DNA of 64,000 nt from Berryella intestinalis (GCF_000814825.1 NZ_CP009302.1:62001-126000); one strand, 5' to 3'. Positions 1 to 8,704 are shown, counted from the first letter of the stretch. Made by a program: numbers and translations. Notes: a model not told the origin generated them from the letters alone.

Positions 1-957
1 GGGGTTGCCGTTCTCGTAGGAGAACGTGGCGGTCGCCCCGAATGCCGAGCACACTTCGACCACGATGCGCTTCAGGCGCTCGGGCACCTCCGAGCGCATC
101 TTGTCGCTCCAGGTGCGGATGGTTCCCGTGAGGTAGGCCGAGCCCGAAACGATGTTGCGGGCCTCTCCGGAGTGGAATTCGCCGACGGTCACCACCACCG
201 GCTCGAAGGGGGAGGTATCGCGGCTCACCAGCACCTGCAGGCCCGTGACCAGCTCGGCTCCGACCACGACGGCGTCGATTCCCTTGTGGGGCATCGACCC
301 GTGGGAGCTTACGCCCTTGATATCGATGCGGAACCAATCGGTGTGCGCCATGCGCTGCCCCGGTTCGCACGAGATGGTGCCCGCCTCCACTTCGCTCCAG
401 ATATGGGCCCCGTAAATCGCGTCGACGCCCTCGATGGCCCCTGCGCCGATCATCATCATGGCGCCGTCGGATATTTCCTCGGCAGGTTGGAAGATGATAC
501 GGACCTCGCCTCTGAGGTGGGTTTTCAGGCGGGTGATCATGTCGATGGCGCCCAGCATCATGGAGATGTGGCAGTCGTGTCCGCAGGCGTGCATGACTCC
601 TTCGTTGTACGACTCGTAGGCGACCCCGGTCCTTTCCGTCACGGGCAGCGCGTCGATGTCGGCGCGCAGGGCCACGCGCCGCCGCGGCTTTCCCTGGGCG
701 TCGTAGGCGTCGGGCGCTTCTCCCCGTATGGTGGCGATGATGCCGGTCCCGGCGACTCTTCTGTGCTCGACCCCCAGCTTGTCCAGGATGGTTTCGATGT
801 GGATGGCGGTGCGGAATTCCTGCCCGCTCAGCTCGGGATGCATGTGGAAGTAGCGCCGCATCTCGATGACCTGAGGCTCGATTTCCCCTGCTGTTCTTTT
901 GATTATCTGGGTCGTTTCGTCGCTTGCCGTGAATCGAACAGCTGAGTCCGCGCTCAT
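1..957 (-). CDS. M20 family amidohydrolase (HipO/N-acyl-amino-acid deacylase type), 3'-truncated by the window
   Basis: Zinc-dependent peptidase-like amidohydrolase, expected to remove an acyl group from an N-acylated amino acid or similar amide in the cytoplasm. About 319 residues are visible and the C-terminus lies outside the window. Reading from ATG 957, the protein contains RRYFHMHPELSGQE, the metal-binding MHACGHDCH motif, and FQPAEE followed by GAHIW, all characteristic of the M20D/HipO group. An AAAGGA ribosome site (964-970) supports this start. It faces away from the tRNA-Thr and appears to be a single gene. The exact substrate cannot be told from sequence. Confidence 0.93.
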   Translation of the reverse strand, partial: MSADSAVRFTASDETTQIIKRTAGEIEPQVIEMRRYFHMHPELSGQEFRTAIHIETILDKLGVEHRRVAGTGIIATIRGEAPDAYDAQGKPRRRVALRADIDALPVTERTGVAYESYNEGVMHACGHDCHISMMLGAIDMITRLKTHLRGEVRIIFQPAEEISDGAMMMIGAGAIEGVDAIYGAHIWSEVEAGTISCEPGQRMAHTDWFRIDIKGVSSHGSMPHKGIDAVVVGAELVTGLQVLVSRDTSPFEPVVVTVGEFHSGEARNIVSGSAYLTGTIRTWSDKMRSEVPERLKRIVVEVCSAFGATATFSYENGNP

Positions 958-1064
958 GAAGGGTCCTTTCGATGAGGTTTCCTGTGCCGATTATCGCATG
1001 TAGGTTTCGAGGTTCAAGGGGGGTTTGCGCACCGTAGGCTGGCAAGCTTCGCCTCCGCGAAACG

Positions 1065-1099
1065 AAAAGAGGCCAGACAAACGTCTGACCTCGTTTTTT
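1065..1099 (-). terminator. Terminator of tRNA-Thr, possibly bidirectional
   Basis: A 10-bp stem (1069-1078 with 1083-1092, one mismatch) is flanked by an A-rich tract on one side and a T-tract on the other. It can stop transcription of the tRNA on the minus strand and could also act in the opposite direction. Confidence 0.75.
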
Positions 1100-1100
1100 A

Positions 1101-1176
1101 TGGAGCCAACGAGCGGATTCGAACCGCTGACCTACGCATTACGAGTGCGTTGCTCTACCAGCTGAGCCACGTTGGC
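1101..1176 (-). tRNA. tRNA-Thr (CGT anticodon)
   Basis: A 76-nt cloverleaf: acceptor GCCAACG pairs with CGTTGGC, the D arm is GCTC/GAGC, the anticodon stem is ACGCA/TGCGT with loop CTCGTAA (anticodon CGT, reading ACG), and the T arm is AGCGG-TTCGAAT-CCGCT. CCA is encoded. It is followed by a stem-loop terminator on the same strand. Confidence 0.97.
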
Positions 1177-1439
1177 GCGCGCACTCTTTCAAGTGCAGGA
1201 ATGCAGTATACCCAACCGTCTGGCAACCTGCAAGGCATCGCCGTTCCTCACCAAGCCCGCACAAGTCTGCCTGTTTCCGCACGTAGGCAGGCTTGCGGGC
1301 GGTTTGCGGAAGCGCCGGTGCGCGATCGAGCCGCTTGGGAGCCGCTCCCGCCGACATCGAGGGCGCCGGGAGGCGACCGTGGCGCGGTCGGGCCGCCTGG
1401 GGGCCGTCCGCCTCGGGCGCGCGGCATCGGATGGCGCTG

Positions 1440-1580
1440 AAAAAAAGAGATGGCCCGCAGAGAAAGGGGGTTCTGCGGGCCATAGCTTGTTCGGGCAAAG
1501 GGGGTGCCCTGGTTGCGAGCAGGTTCAGGAGGGGGAAGGAAGGCCTGCTCGCCGTGTCAACGAAAGGAGGTTGTCAATCC
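1440..1580 (-). ncRNA. Candidate small RNA with repeated C-rich hairpin loops (6C-RNA-like)
   Basis: Read on the minus strand, this segment folds into four successive hairpins whose loops are pyrimidine-rich. CAAC/GTTG (1558-1573) has loop CTCCTTTC. A 9-bp stem (1515-1523 with 1544-1552) has a 20-nt loop containing TTCCCCCTCC. GGGC/GCCC (1493-1509) has loop ACCCCCTTT. A 12-bp stem (1450-1461 with 1472-1483) has loop ACCCCCTTTC and is followed by CTCTTTTTTT, a strong intrinsic terminator. C-rich loops that can pair with Shine-Dalgarno sequences are known in actinobacterial 6C RNA and in C-rich sRNAs of Firmicutes; here the longest C run is five. The 5' end is uncertain. A possible promoter (TCGACA, 16 nt, TATATA at 1770-1743) would give a transcript of about 300 nt. 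Confidence 0.6.
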
Positions 1581-1742
1581 GCTTCGGAAGGGGATTCGCT
1601 CCGCTTCCTTTGCGGTGGCTACACTCTCTCACGTTTTTCGATTGCGCACTATGGAATTGCGGGATCTTTACCGTGTCGAGACATTCTCGTCATCGGGGCG
1701 TTATTTTGGCCGCTCGTTTCCGGGGTGAGCCGCCCGCTTCTG

Positions 1743-1770
1743 TATATAGTGCTTCATTTCCCCTTGTCGA
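1743..1770 (-). promoter_or_regulatory. Possible promoter of the minus-strand small RNA
   Basis: On the minus strand, TCGACA (1770-1765) and TATATA (1748-1743) are 16 nt apart. The RNA start would fall near 1736, upstream of the hairpin array that ends at 1440. It overlaps the divergent murT-gatD promoter region. Confidence 0.35.
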
Positions 1771-1782
1771 CTCTCGTTCCCG

Positions 1783-1788
1783 TATAAT
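1783..1788 (+). promoter_or_regulatory. -10 element upstream of murT-gatD
   Basis: A perfect TATAAT lies 65 nt before the ATG at 1854. The -35 region is poor: TTGTCG at 1764-1769 is only 13 nt away. The predicted leader is about 60 nt. Confidence 0.45.
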
Positions 1789-1853
1789 TGACGGCACTGT
1801 ACCACCCGGTCTGGATCTCGACTGGAAACGAAGCAACCAAAACGGAGGAACGG

Positions 1854-4025
1854 ATGGGCTTGCGATTTGTCGGCGCCCGCGCTCTTAGCGCCTTGTCTAC
1901 CTGGGGATTGAAGAACGTGTTTCGGCGCCCTGCGGCGAACTTCCCCGGGAAGATCGCCCTGTACGCCGACCCCGCCCTCCTTGCGCACCTGCGCCCGCGC
2001 TTGTCGGCCGGATCGATTCTGGTGGTGGGGACGAACGGGAAAACCACCTGCACGAACCTCCTTGCCGATGCCGCAGAGCGGGCCGGTATGGAGGTGGTGT
2101 GCAATCGCACGGGGGCGAACCTCGACTCGGGCGTCGCCACCGCGCTGCTCCACACCAAGTCCGCCAACTGGGGCGTGTTCGAGACCGACGAGCTGTGGTT
2201 GGCGAAGATCCTGCCGTTTCTGCAGTCGAATTACGTGCTGCTTTTGAACCTGTTCCGCGACCAGCTCGATCGCGTAGGCGAGATCGACCATATCCAGGGT
2301 AGCATCGTCTCGGCGTTGGAGAAGTCGCCGGATACCGTCCTGATCTACAACGCCGACGATCCGCTGTGCCAGGCCATCGCCGATCGATGCCCCAACAAGA
2401 CGGTGGCGTTCGGGATCGGCCAGGATTTGGGGCTCGACCAGAACACGGTGGCCGACGCTCACATATGCCAGCAGTGCTCGTCGCTGCTGGAATACGACTA
2501 CCGCCAGTACGGCCAGTTGGGAAGCTATCGCTGCCCCCGGTGCGGCTTCTCGCGCGCGCATCTGGACTATGCGGCCGAGCATGTCGTGGTGGACGAGACG
2601 GGGTTGTCTTTCGGCGTTCAGGGGACATGCGCCCTCGATCATATCGCCGCCCCGTTCAGCGGGGTGTACATGGTGTACAACCTGCTTGCCGTGTACGTTG
2701 CGGCCCAGGCGCTGGGCGTTTCGGCGGGGATCCTCAACGAAACCATCGAGACGTTCGACCCGAAGAACGGCCGTTTGCAGGCTTATGACATCGCGGGGGT
2801 GCCGACTTTGCTGAACCTGGCCAAGAACCCGACGGGATTCAACCAGAACCTCAAGCTGATAACCCAGGGCGAGGGGAAGAAGGTCGTCGCGTTCTTCATC
2901 AACGACAAGGAGGCCGACGGGAAAGACGTTTCGTGGCTGTGGGACATCGACTTCCAGGAGCTTTTCCAGATCGAGGGACTGGTCGCGTTCGCCGGAGGTG
3001 CGCGCAAGCACGATATGCAGGTGCGCCTGAAGTATGCGGGCGTTGAATCGCGCCTGGTGGAAAGCGCGAGCGAGGTCCTTTCCCACGCCGCCTCGGAGTG
3101 CCCGGACGCCCGCGTCTACCTCATCGCGAACTACACGGCCCTTCCCGCGGTGAAGGCCGATCTCGATCGGCTCGCCCAGGCGAATTGCTCGCTCGACCAG
3201 ATTGCGCAGGCGCATCCGGTGCAGCCCCAGCCGGCGCCGATTCCGGCCCCCGCTGCAAACGAAGAGGTGCGCCCGCTGGTCATCGCGCACATGTTCCCCG
3301 ATCTGCTGAACCTGTATGGCGACGGCGGCAACGTGACCGTGCTTGCCCAGCGGCTGAGGCGCCGCGGATTGCCCGTAAGCGTCGTTCGCGTGGAGCGTCC
3401 GGGCGATCTCGATTTCTCGCAAGCGGATATCGTGTTCCTGGGAGGGGGTCCCGACCGCGAGCAGCGCCTCGCTTCCGACGGGCTCCTCGCCATGCGCGAC
3501 GACCTGGCTGCATACGTCGAAGACGGCGGCGTGGCCCTGGCCATCTGCGGAGGCTATCAGATCGCGGGATCGACGTGGCTGATGGGCGACGAGTCCGTCG
3601 CGGGCCTTTCCCTGCTCGATGTCGAGACGAAGCGCGCGGAAGGTGGCTCTCACAACCGCCTGATCGGCGACGTGGTGCTGGACACCGCCTGGGCGCGGAC
3701 CCCCGTGGTTGGATACGAGAACCATGCGGGCCGCACCTATCCCGCTGCGGGGCTCGCGCCGTTCGGAACGGTGCGTGCGCAGGTGGGAAACGGCAACAAC
3801 GACGCCGACCGTGCCGACGGGGCGGTGTACCGCAACATGCTGGGGACGTACCTGCACGGCCCCCTTCTGTCGAAGAACCCCGAGGTCGCCGACGAGCTTT
3901 TGCGTCGCGCGTACGAGCGCCGAGCCCGCCTCGACGGCACCGGGGAAGTGCGGCTGGCCGAGATCGACGATGCGGCCGAGCTTGCGGCGAACGGATTCAT
4001 GAGGAGGCGCCTGGGGGCGCTCTAG
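1854..4025 (+). CDS. murT-gatD: Fused lipid II isoglutaminyl synthase, MurT and GatD in one polypeptide
   Basis: Amidates the alpha-carboxyl of D-glutamate in lipid II; in most bacteria MurT (Mur-ligase-like) and GatD (glutaminase) are two proteins. Here both sit in one 723-aa chain. Residues 1 to about 460 are MurT, with P-loop GTNGKTT at 59-65 and the MurT zinc ribbon C205-x2-C208 and C227-x2-C230, followed by the DUF1727-type C-terminal part. A Pro/Ala-rich linker leads to GatD from about residue 472, with the class-I-like amidotransferase site AICGGYQ (Cys565) and YLHGP (His668). The ATG at 1854 is chosen because GGAGG (1844-1848) precedes it; an upstream in-frame start at 1788 would overlap the -10 box. 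A lone gene, followed after 72 nt by the LCP gene. Confidence 0.93.
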   Translation: MGLRFVGARALSALSTWGLKNVFRRPAANFPGKIALYADPALLAHLRPRLSAGSILVVGTNGKTTCTNLLADAAERAGMEVVCNRTGANLDSGVATALLHTKSANWGVFETDELWLAKILPFLQSNYVLLLNLFRDQLDRVGEIDHIQGSIVSALEKSPDTVLIYNADDPLCQAIADRCPNKTVAFGIGQDLGLDQNTVADAHICQQCSSLLEYDYRQYGQLGSYRCPRCGFSRAHLDYAAEHVVVDETGLSFGVQGTCALDHIAAPFSGVYMVYNLLAVYVAAQALGVSAGILNETIETFDPKNGRLQAYDIAGVPTLLNLAKNPTGFNQNLKLITQGEGKKVVAFFINDKEADGKDVSWLWDIDFQELFQIEGLVAFAGGARKHDMQVRLKYAGVESRLVESASEVLSHAASECPDARVYLIANYTALPAVKADLDRLAQANCSLDQIAQAHPVQPQPAPIPAPAANEEVRPLVIAHMFPDLLNLYGDGGNVTVLAQRLRRRGLPVSVVRVERPGDLDFSQADIVFLGGGPDREQRLASDGLLAMRDDLAAYVEDGGVALAICGGYQIAGSTWLMGDESVAGLSLLDVETKRAEGGSHNRLIGDVVLDTAWARTPVVGYENHAGRTYPAAGLAPFGTVRAQVGNGNNDADRADGAVYRNMLGTYLHGPLLSKNPEVADELLRRAYERRARLDGTGEVRLAEIDDAAELAANGFMRRRLGAL

Positions 4026-4097
4026 CGCGTCGGTGCCTTGTCGATAGATCTAACGGGCCATTGAAACGAACGAGAAACGTACGATAGGGGATGGCGC

Positions 4098-5678
4098 ATG
4101 GCAGCTTGGGATGATTGGGCTCGAAGAAACGGCGGAGTCGAACCCGAATACGGGGAAAACGGCTACGATCCTCGCTACGAGGAGGGCTTCGACGGCTTTC
4201 CCGAGGAAGGTTCGCCCCGTCGCGGTTCGCGGGCTTCGGCGCGCATGGCCCGTGAGTCCCGTGTGAAAGTGCCCGACGACAACCGCGCAGCCCGAACCAG
4301 GAGCAGCTATGGCCGCGAGAACTACGAGCGTCGCGGAGGTTCGGTCGCGCCTGGGAAGAAGCGCCGGGGCGGGAAGCTGCGCATAGCGGGCATCGCGCTT
4401 GCCGCGGTGCTGGTGGTAGGTGCGGGGCTGGCTTTCGCCGCGAACTGGTACCTCAACGGGAACCTCCATGGGTACCTGGGCGGATCGCTTGATAACGTCC
4501 TGGTGAAGACCGATATGGCGAACAAGCCCTTCTACGTGCTGCTGATGGGCACCGACGAGAGCGCCGAGCGCGATAACGACGAGTATTTCGGCGGGACGTT
4601 CCGCACCGACAGCATCATGCTGGCGCGGATCGATCCGGTGAACAAAAAGGTCGCCATGGTCTCGATTCACCGAGATACCTTGGTTGATCTGGGAGAATAT
4701 GGCGAACAGAAGCTGAATGCGGCCCATGCCTTCGGAGGTCCGGCTCTCAGCGTGAAAACCGTCTCGAAGATGGCGGGGGTCGATATCAACCACTACGCCG
4801 AGATCAACTTCGACGGATTCAAGGAAATCGTCGATGCTCTGGGCGGCATCGAGGTAGACGTCCCCGTCGAGATCAACGATTCCGACGCGGGCGGCCACCT
4901 CGACGCGGGCCTTCAAACCCTCAACGGCGATCAGGCCCTCATTCTGTGCCGTTCCCGCAACACCTACGGGGACTACGCCGATCCCGACTCCATGCGCGCC
5001 GCCAATCAGCGCCTGGTGCTTTCGGCCATTGCGAAAAAGATGCTGTCGTCCGATCCGGCCACCATCGCCTCGACCGTATCAGCGCTCACCAAGCACGTGA
5101 CCACCGACCTGAACGTGACCGACATCATCGGGTTGGCCCAGACGATGCGGGGGCTGGATCCCCAGACCGATATCTACACGGCTATGGAGCCGGTGACCTC
5201 GAAGTACGTTGACGGCGGTTGGTACACCTACACGAATGAGGCCGAGTGGAAGGCCATGATCGCGCGCATGAACAACGGCGAGCCGCCTTCGAGCGAGGCC
5301 ATCGTCGACGAGACGTCGGGCACGGTGATCGCTACTACGGGCGAGGAGCTTACGACGGCGCAGAAGAACGCCTCGGTTTCGGTGAGGAACGGATGCGGTG
5401 TGACGGGGTTGGGCGACAAGGCCGCGGCGAAGCTGAAGGAAGCCGGGTTCACGAACGTGTCCACCGGAAACGCCGAGAGCTTCGACTACGACAAGACCGT
5501 CGTCGTGTACAACAGCGCCACCAACAAGTACGAAGCCGAGCAGATAGCCGAAGCGCTGGGTGCGGGAAGCGCCATGATGAACGACGGTAACTACATCCTC
5601 TCTTCCGATTTCCTCGTGGTTCTGGGATCTGACTGGGCGGCCCTTTCCGAGTCGGGTTCGTCGGGAAAGGCCTCCTGA
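4098..5678 (+). CDS. LytR-CpsA-Psr (LCP) family transferase with LytR_C domain
   Basis: LCP enzymes transfer undecaprenyl-linked glycopolymers to peptidoglycan on the outer face of the membrane. The 526-aa protein has a long basic and acidic cytoplasmic tail (1-95), one membrane helix (about 97-116), an LCP catalytic domain with the GTDES (151-155) and FRTDSIMLARID (from 168) motifs, and a C-terminal LytR_C domain (about 425-520). AGGGGA (4086-4091) precedes the ATG. It follows the MurT-GatD gene, fitting an envelope role. It may attach the polymer made by the cluster at 41690-50170; that link is inferred only. Confidence 0.92.
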   Translation: MAAWDDWARRNGGVEPEYGENGYDPRYEEGFDGFPEEGSPRRGSRASARMARESRVKVPDDNRAARTRSSYGRENYERRGGSVAPGKKRRGGKLRIAGIALAAVLVVGAGLAFAANWYLNGNLHGYLGGSLDNVLVKTDMANKPFYVLLMGTDESAERDNDEYFGGTFRTDSIMLARIDPVNKKVAMVSIHRDTLVDLGEYGEQKLNAAHAFGGPALSVKTVSKMAGVDINHYAEINFDGFKEIVDALGGIEVDVPVEINDSDAGGHLDAGLQTLNGDQALILCRSRNTYGDYADPDSMRAANQRLVLSAIAKKMLSSDPATIASTVSALTKHVTTDLNVTDIIGLAQTMRGLDPQTDIYTAMEPVTSKYVDGGWYTYTNEAEWKAMIARMNNGEPPSSEAIVDETSGTVIATTGEELTTAQKNASVSVRNGCGVTGLGDKAAAKLKEAGFTNVSTGNAESFDYDKTVVVYNSATNKYEAEQIAEALGAGSAMMNDGNYILSSDFLVVLGSDWAALSESGSSGKAS

Positions 5679-5680
5679 TC

Positions 5681-6151
5681 ATGCGTTTCACCGTAGTCGC
5701 CGTTGGCAAGCTGAAGGAGCGGTTCTGGGTTTCCGCATGCGACGAGTACCTCAAGCGCCTGCAGCCCTACGCGAAGACGTCGGTGGCGGAAGTGGCCGAC
5801 GTCGATCCGCGAAAGGCGGGGGGAGAGTCCGAGGCGGTTGCGCGGGAGGGCTCGGCGATCCTGTCGGCTCTGGGGCCGCGCACGCATACGGTGCTTCTGG
5901 CCATCGACGGAAAGCAACGGTCAAGCGAATCTTTTTCGGAAAGGCTCGACGCGCTCGCCCTTTCGGGGGTAAGCGATATATCCTTTGTGATCGGCGGATC
6001 GTGCGGGGTGAGCAACGAGGTGCGCGCCCGTGCGGACGAGACGCTTTCGTTCGGGGCCATCACGCTGCCGCACAACCTGGCGCGGGTGGTGCTTCTCGAA
6101 CAGCTGTATCGAGCCCAGCGCATCTCGCGCGGCGAGCCGTACCATAAATAG
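5681..6151 (+). CDS. rlmH: 23S rRNA (pseudouridine1915-N3)-methyltransferase RlmH
   Basis: SPOUT-class methyltransferase that modifies helix 69 of 23S rRNA. It has 156 aa, the normal size. It starts MRFTVVAVGKLKE and ends with the SAM-binding knot, FVIGGSCGV, LPHNLARVVLLEQLYRA and the terminal RGEPYHK, all typical of RlmH. It starts 3 nt after the LCP gene stop, so it is probably co-transcribed and translationally coupled. Confidence 0.97.
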   Translation: MRFTVVAVGKLKERFWVSACDEYLKRLQPYAKTSVAEVADVDPRKAGGESEAVAREGSAILSALGPRTHTVLLAIDGKQRSSESFSERLDALALSGVSDISFVIGGSCGVSNEVRARADETLSFGAITLPHNLARVVLLEQLYRAQRISRGEPYHK

Positions 6152-6232
6152 CGCCTTCTCTGCGTTGCGGTCCCGGCTGAATCGGACGGGATTGCTCGGC
6201 GCAGCCGAAGGGTTCGGATAGGAAGGGAGCCC

Positions 6233-7021
6233 ATGCGCTTCGTGTCATGGAACGTGAACGGCCTGCGCGCCGTCGCGAAAAAGGGTTTCGACGACATATT
6301 CGCCGCGTTCGACGCCGACATCTTCGCCCTGCAGGAGACCAAGCTCCAGGAAGGCCAGATCGAGCTCGACCTGCCTCATCACCGCGATTACTGGAGCTAT
6401 GCGGAGAAGAAGGGCTATTCGGGGACGGCGGTGTTCTCGAAGCGCGAGCCTTTGCAGGTCGTGCATGGGCTGGGGATCGCCGAGCTCGACACCGAAGGGC
6501 GCATCGTGGCCTGCGAGTTCCCCGAATTCTGGTTCGTCGACGTGTACACGCCCAACGCGCAGAACGGCCTTGCCCGCATCGACCATCGTATGGCCTGGGA
6601 CGATGCGTTCCGGGACTTCTGCAAGGGCCTGGAGGCCGGGGTCGTTCCCGACGGCGCTGCAGCGTCGTCTCCGAAGCCTGTGGTGATGTGCGGCGACTTC
6701 AACGTGGCCCATAACGAGATCGACCTGAAGAACCCATCGTCAAACCGCGGTAATGCCGGTTTTTCCGACGAGGAGCGCGGCAAGTTCACCGAGCTGCTGG
6801 ACGCCGGGTTCACCGATACGTTCAGGAGTCTGTACCCCGATCGCGAGGGCATCTACTCGTGGTGGAGCTACCGGTTCAACGCGCGCGCCAACAACGCGGG
6901 ATGGCGTATCGACTATTTCCTGGTCAGCGACTCGGTTGCCGATAAGATCGAGGCGGCCAGCATCCACAACGAGGTGTTCGGGTCGGACCATTGCCCCGTT
7001 TCCCTCGAGATTTCGTTTTAA
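6233..7021 (+). CDS. xth: Exodeoxyribonuclease III / AP endonuclease
   Basis: Base-excision-repair nuclease acting at abasic sites, 262 aa, exonuclease-endonuclease-phosphatase fold. Visible motifs are FVSWNVNGLRA at the N-terminus, LQETKLQ (metal-binding Glu), YTPNAQ, GDFNVAHNEIDLKNP, WWSYRFNARANNAGWRIDYFLVS and the terminal GSDHCPV. The ATG follows GGAAGGGAGCCC. Located between rlmH and folE, same strand, probably one transcription unit. Confidence 0.97.
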   Translation: MRFVSWNVNGLRAVAKKGFDDIFAAFDADIFALQETKLQEGQIELDLPHHRDYWSYAEKKGYSGTAVFSKREPLQVVHGLGIAELDTEGRIVACEFPEFWFVDVYTPNAQNGLARIDHRMAWDDAFRDFCKGLEAGVVPDGAAASSPKPVVMCGDFNVAHNEIDLKNPSSNRGNAGFSDEERGKFTELLDAGFTDTFRSLYPDREGIYSWWSYRFNARANNAGWRIDYFLVSDSVADKIEAASIHNEVFGSDHCPVSLEISF

Positions 7022-7034
7022 GAAGGGCTGATCC

Positions 7035-7604
7035 ATGGATTTGCAGAAGATCGAAGCCGGCGTGCGGATGATCCTGGAGGGCGTGGGGGAAGACCCCGAT
7101 CGCGAGGGCCTGCAGAAGACGCCCGAGCGCGTCGCGCGCATGTACGAGGAGGTGTTCGCGGGCCTGACGCAGGACCCCCGCGAGCATTTCGAGACCCTGT
7201 TCGACGAGGGGCACGAGGAAATGGTCCTGGTCAAGGACATCCCCTTCTACTCGATGTGCGAGCATCACCTGGCCCCGTTTTTCGGGAAGGCCCACGTCGC
7301 CTACATCCCGTCGGCGGAGGGCAAGATCTGCGGGCTGTCGAAGCTCGCGCGCCTGGTGGAGGTGTTCGCCCGGCGTCCCCAGGTGCAAGAGCGCCTGACC
7401 TCGCAGATCGCCGACACGCTGGTGGAAGAGCTGGGGCCGCGGGGCGTGATCGTGGTCATCGAGGCCGAGCATATGTGCATGAGCATGCGCGGGGTGAAAA
7501 AGCCCGGTTCGTCCACGACCACCAGCGCGGTGCGCGGCGCGTTCAAGACGAATCAGGCCACGCGCAACGAGGCGATGCATCTGATCTTCGCTCGCCGCGA
7601 CTAG
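7035..7604 (+). CDS. folE: GTP cyclohydrolase I
   Basis: First enzyme of tetrahydrofolate synthesis, converting GTP to dihydroneopterin triphosphate. It has 189 aa, full length. Key stretches are [23 protein letters not shown] (zinc ligands Cys and His), [23 protein letters not shown] and [19 protein letters not shown] with the second zinc Cys and the catalytic His. It starts 13 nt after xth. Confidence 0.97.
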   Translation: MDLQKIEAGVRMILEGVGEDPDREGLQKTPERVARMYEEVFAGLTQDPREHFETLFDEGHEEMVLVKDIPFYSMCEHHLAPFFGKAHVAYIPSAEGKICGLSKLARLVEVFARRPQVQERLTSQIADTLVEELGPRGVIVVIEAEHMCMSMRGVKKPGSSTTTSAVRGAFKTNQATRNEAMHLIFARRD

Positions 7605-7695
7605 GTGCTCATCGCCCGCTTACCTCGCCGACGCGCTCGGCGCGGCGTGCGGGCGCTAGACTTACAGCAGTTGGTTTTCGTTGAAAGGGAGCTGT

Positions 7696-7965
7696 ATGAA
7701 GTGCGTTATTTCGGTTTTGGGCAAGGACCGCACGGGGATCGTCGCTGCCGTTTCAACGGCGCTGGGTGATTGCGGAGCGAACATCAACGATATCAGTCAG
7801 ACCATTCTGGGCGAGATGTTCTCGATGACCATGCTGGTCACGCTGGACGAGGCGGTCGCCGACTTCAACACGGTGCACGATCGGCTTGCCGAGACGGCCG
7901 AGCAGCTGGGCGTGCAGATCACGCTTCAGCGCGAAGACGTGTTCCAGTACATGTACAAGATCTAG
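7696..7965 (+). CDS. ACT-domain protein, UPF0237 family
   Basis: Small 89-aa stand-alone ACT domain, MKCVISVLGKDRTGIVAAVSTAL, like the UPF0237/glycine-cleavage-repressor-like ACT proteins thought to sense amino acids. ATG 7696 is preferred over the in-frame TTG at 7681 because AAAGGGAG (7684-7691) lies just before it. It is followed by a clear terminator. The ligand is unknown. Confidence 0.9.
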   Translation: MKCVISVLGKDRTGIVAAVSTALGDCGANINDISQTILGEMFSMTMLVTLDEAVADFNTVHDRLAETAEQLGVQITLQREDVFQYMYKI

Positions 7966-7993
7966 CTCGGTTCGGTCGCTGCCGTCTGAGATG

Positions 7994-8026
7994 AAAAGGC
8001 CCCGTCGATGCGGGGCCTTTTCTTTG
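7994..8026 (+). terminator. Intrinsic terminator after the ACT gene
   Basis: An 11-bp GC-rich stem (7994-8004 with 8011-8021) with a 6-nt loop, followed by TTCTTT. The A-tract on the opposite side lets it also serve mscL, which converges from the other strand. Confidence 0.85.
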
Positions 8027-8073
8027 GTGAAGCGGGTGTCCCTCCCGATAGGAGGGCGAATCTTCGCCTGATG

Positions 8074-8499
8074 CTAGGCGGCGGGGTGCTCGAACTCGCC
8101 GGCGCAATGCGGGCAGCGCGTCGCGCCCTCCTTGACCTCTTCCAGGCAGAAGGGGCAGGTGGGAGCAGCTTTTTCCTCGACCGGCTTCTTGCCGATGGTC
8201 ATGGCCTTGTTCACGGCCTTCACCAGGAAGAACACCACCAGAGCGATGATCAGGAAGTTGATGATAGCGGTGATGAAGGCGCCGAAGTCGATGCCCTTCT
8301 CGGTTCCGGCAACGGGGATGGTCAGGCCGGACACCTCGGTGCCGCCACCGGAGATCAGCACGATGAGCGGGTTGATGATGTCGCCCGTCAGCGATGCGAC
8401 GATCGCGGTGAACGCGCCGCCGATGATGATACCGACTGCCAGCTCCATGACGTTGCCGCGCATGATGAACTCTTTGAACTCGGCAAGAAGATTTTTCAC
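8074..8499 (-). CDS. mscL: Large-conductance mechanosensitive channel MscL with C-terminal zinc ribbon
   Basis: Homopentameric channel that releases osmolytes under hypo-osmotic stress. The 141-aa protein starts at a GTG after GAAAGGGA. Residues 1 to about 95 are a canonical MscL: FKEFIMRGNVMELAVGIIIGGAFTAIV, then the second helix FGAFITAIINFLIIALVVFFLVKAVN. The cytoplasmic tail then carries two Cys pairs, CPFCLEE and CPHCAGEF, that form a rubredoxin-like zinc ribbon. This tail is absent from standard MscL such as that of E. coli. Confidence 0.95.
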   Translation of the reverse strand: MKNLLAEFKEFIMRGNVMELAVGIIIGGAFTAIVASLTGDIINPLIVLISGGGTEVSGLTIPVAGTEKGIDFGAFITAIINFLIIALVVFFLVKAVNKAMTIGKKPVEEKAAPTCPFCLEEVKEGATRCPHCAGEFEHPAA

Positions 8500-8704
8500 G
8501 CAAGTCCCTTTCTCGTCTTGGGGGAGTATTCCCAGTTCGTTAGGCGGCTTGCCTCAAAATTCGCATGCGATTCTTGTGGCAAGCCGCCGATGCACACTAT
8601 ACGCTATTTAATTGCGGAAAAGCATCTGGTTGGGACACATTGGGCTCCAGGTGCCCCCAATAACGGTCGTTTTCGTGATTTTCTGCATACGACCTGCGGT
8701 TGTC

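Larger units (their letters stand above)
1177..1853. other. 677-nt intergenic region containing a probable small RNA
   Basis: No open reading frame here resembles a protein; the ones present are GC-rich chance frames. 1177-1439 shows nothing I can interpret. 1440-1580 holds the C-rich hairpin array described separately. 1743-1770 could hold a minus-strand promoter, and 1783-1788 the -10 element of the murT-gatD gene. Confidence 0.7.

Noticed and set aside
1510-1560. GGAAGGA-containing hairpin resembling the SRP RNA (4.5S) domain
   Set aside because: The closing UCC/GGA pairs, the GNAR tetraloop and the AGCAG internal loop are missing, and the terminator downstream belongs to the other strand.
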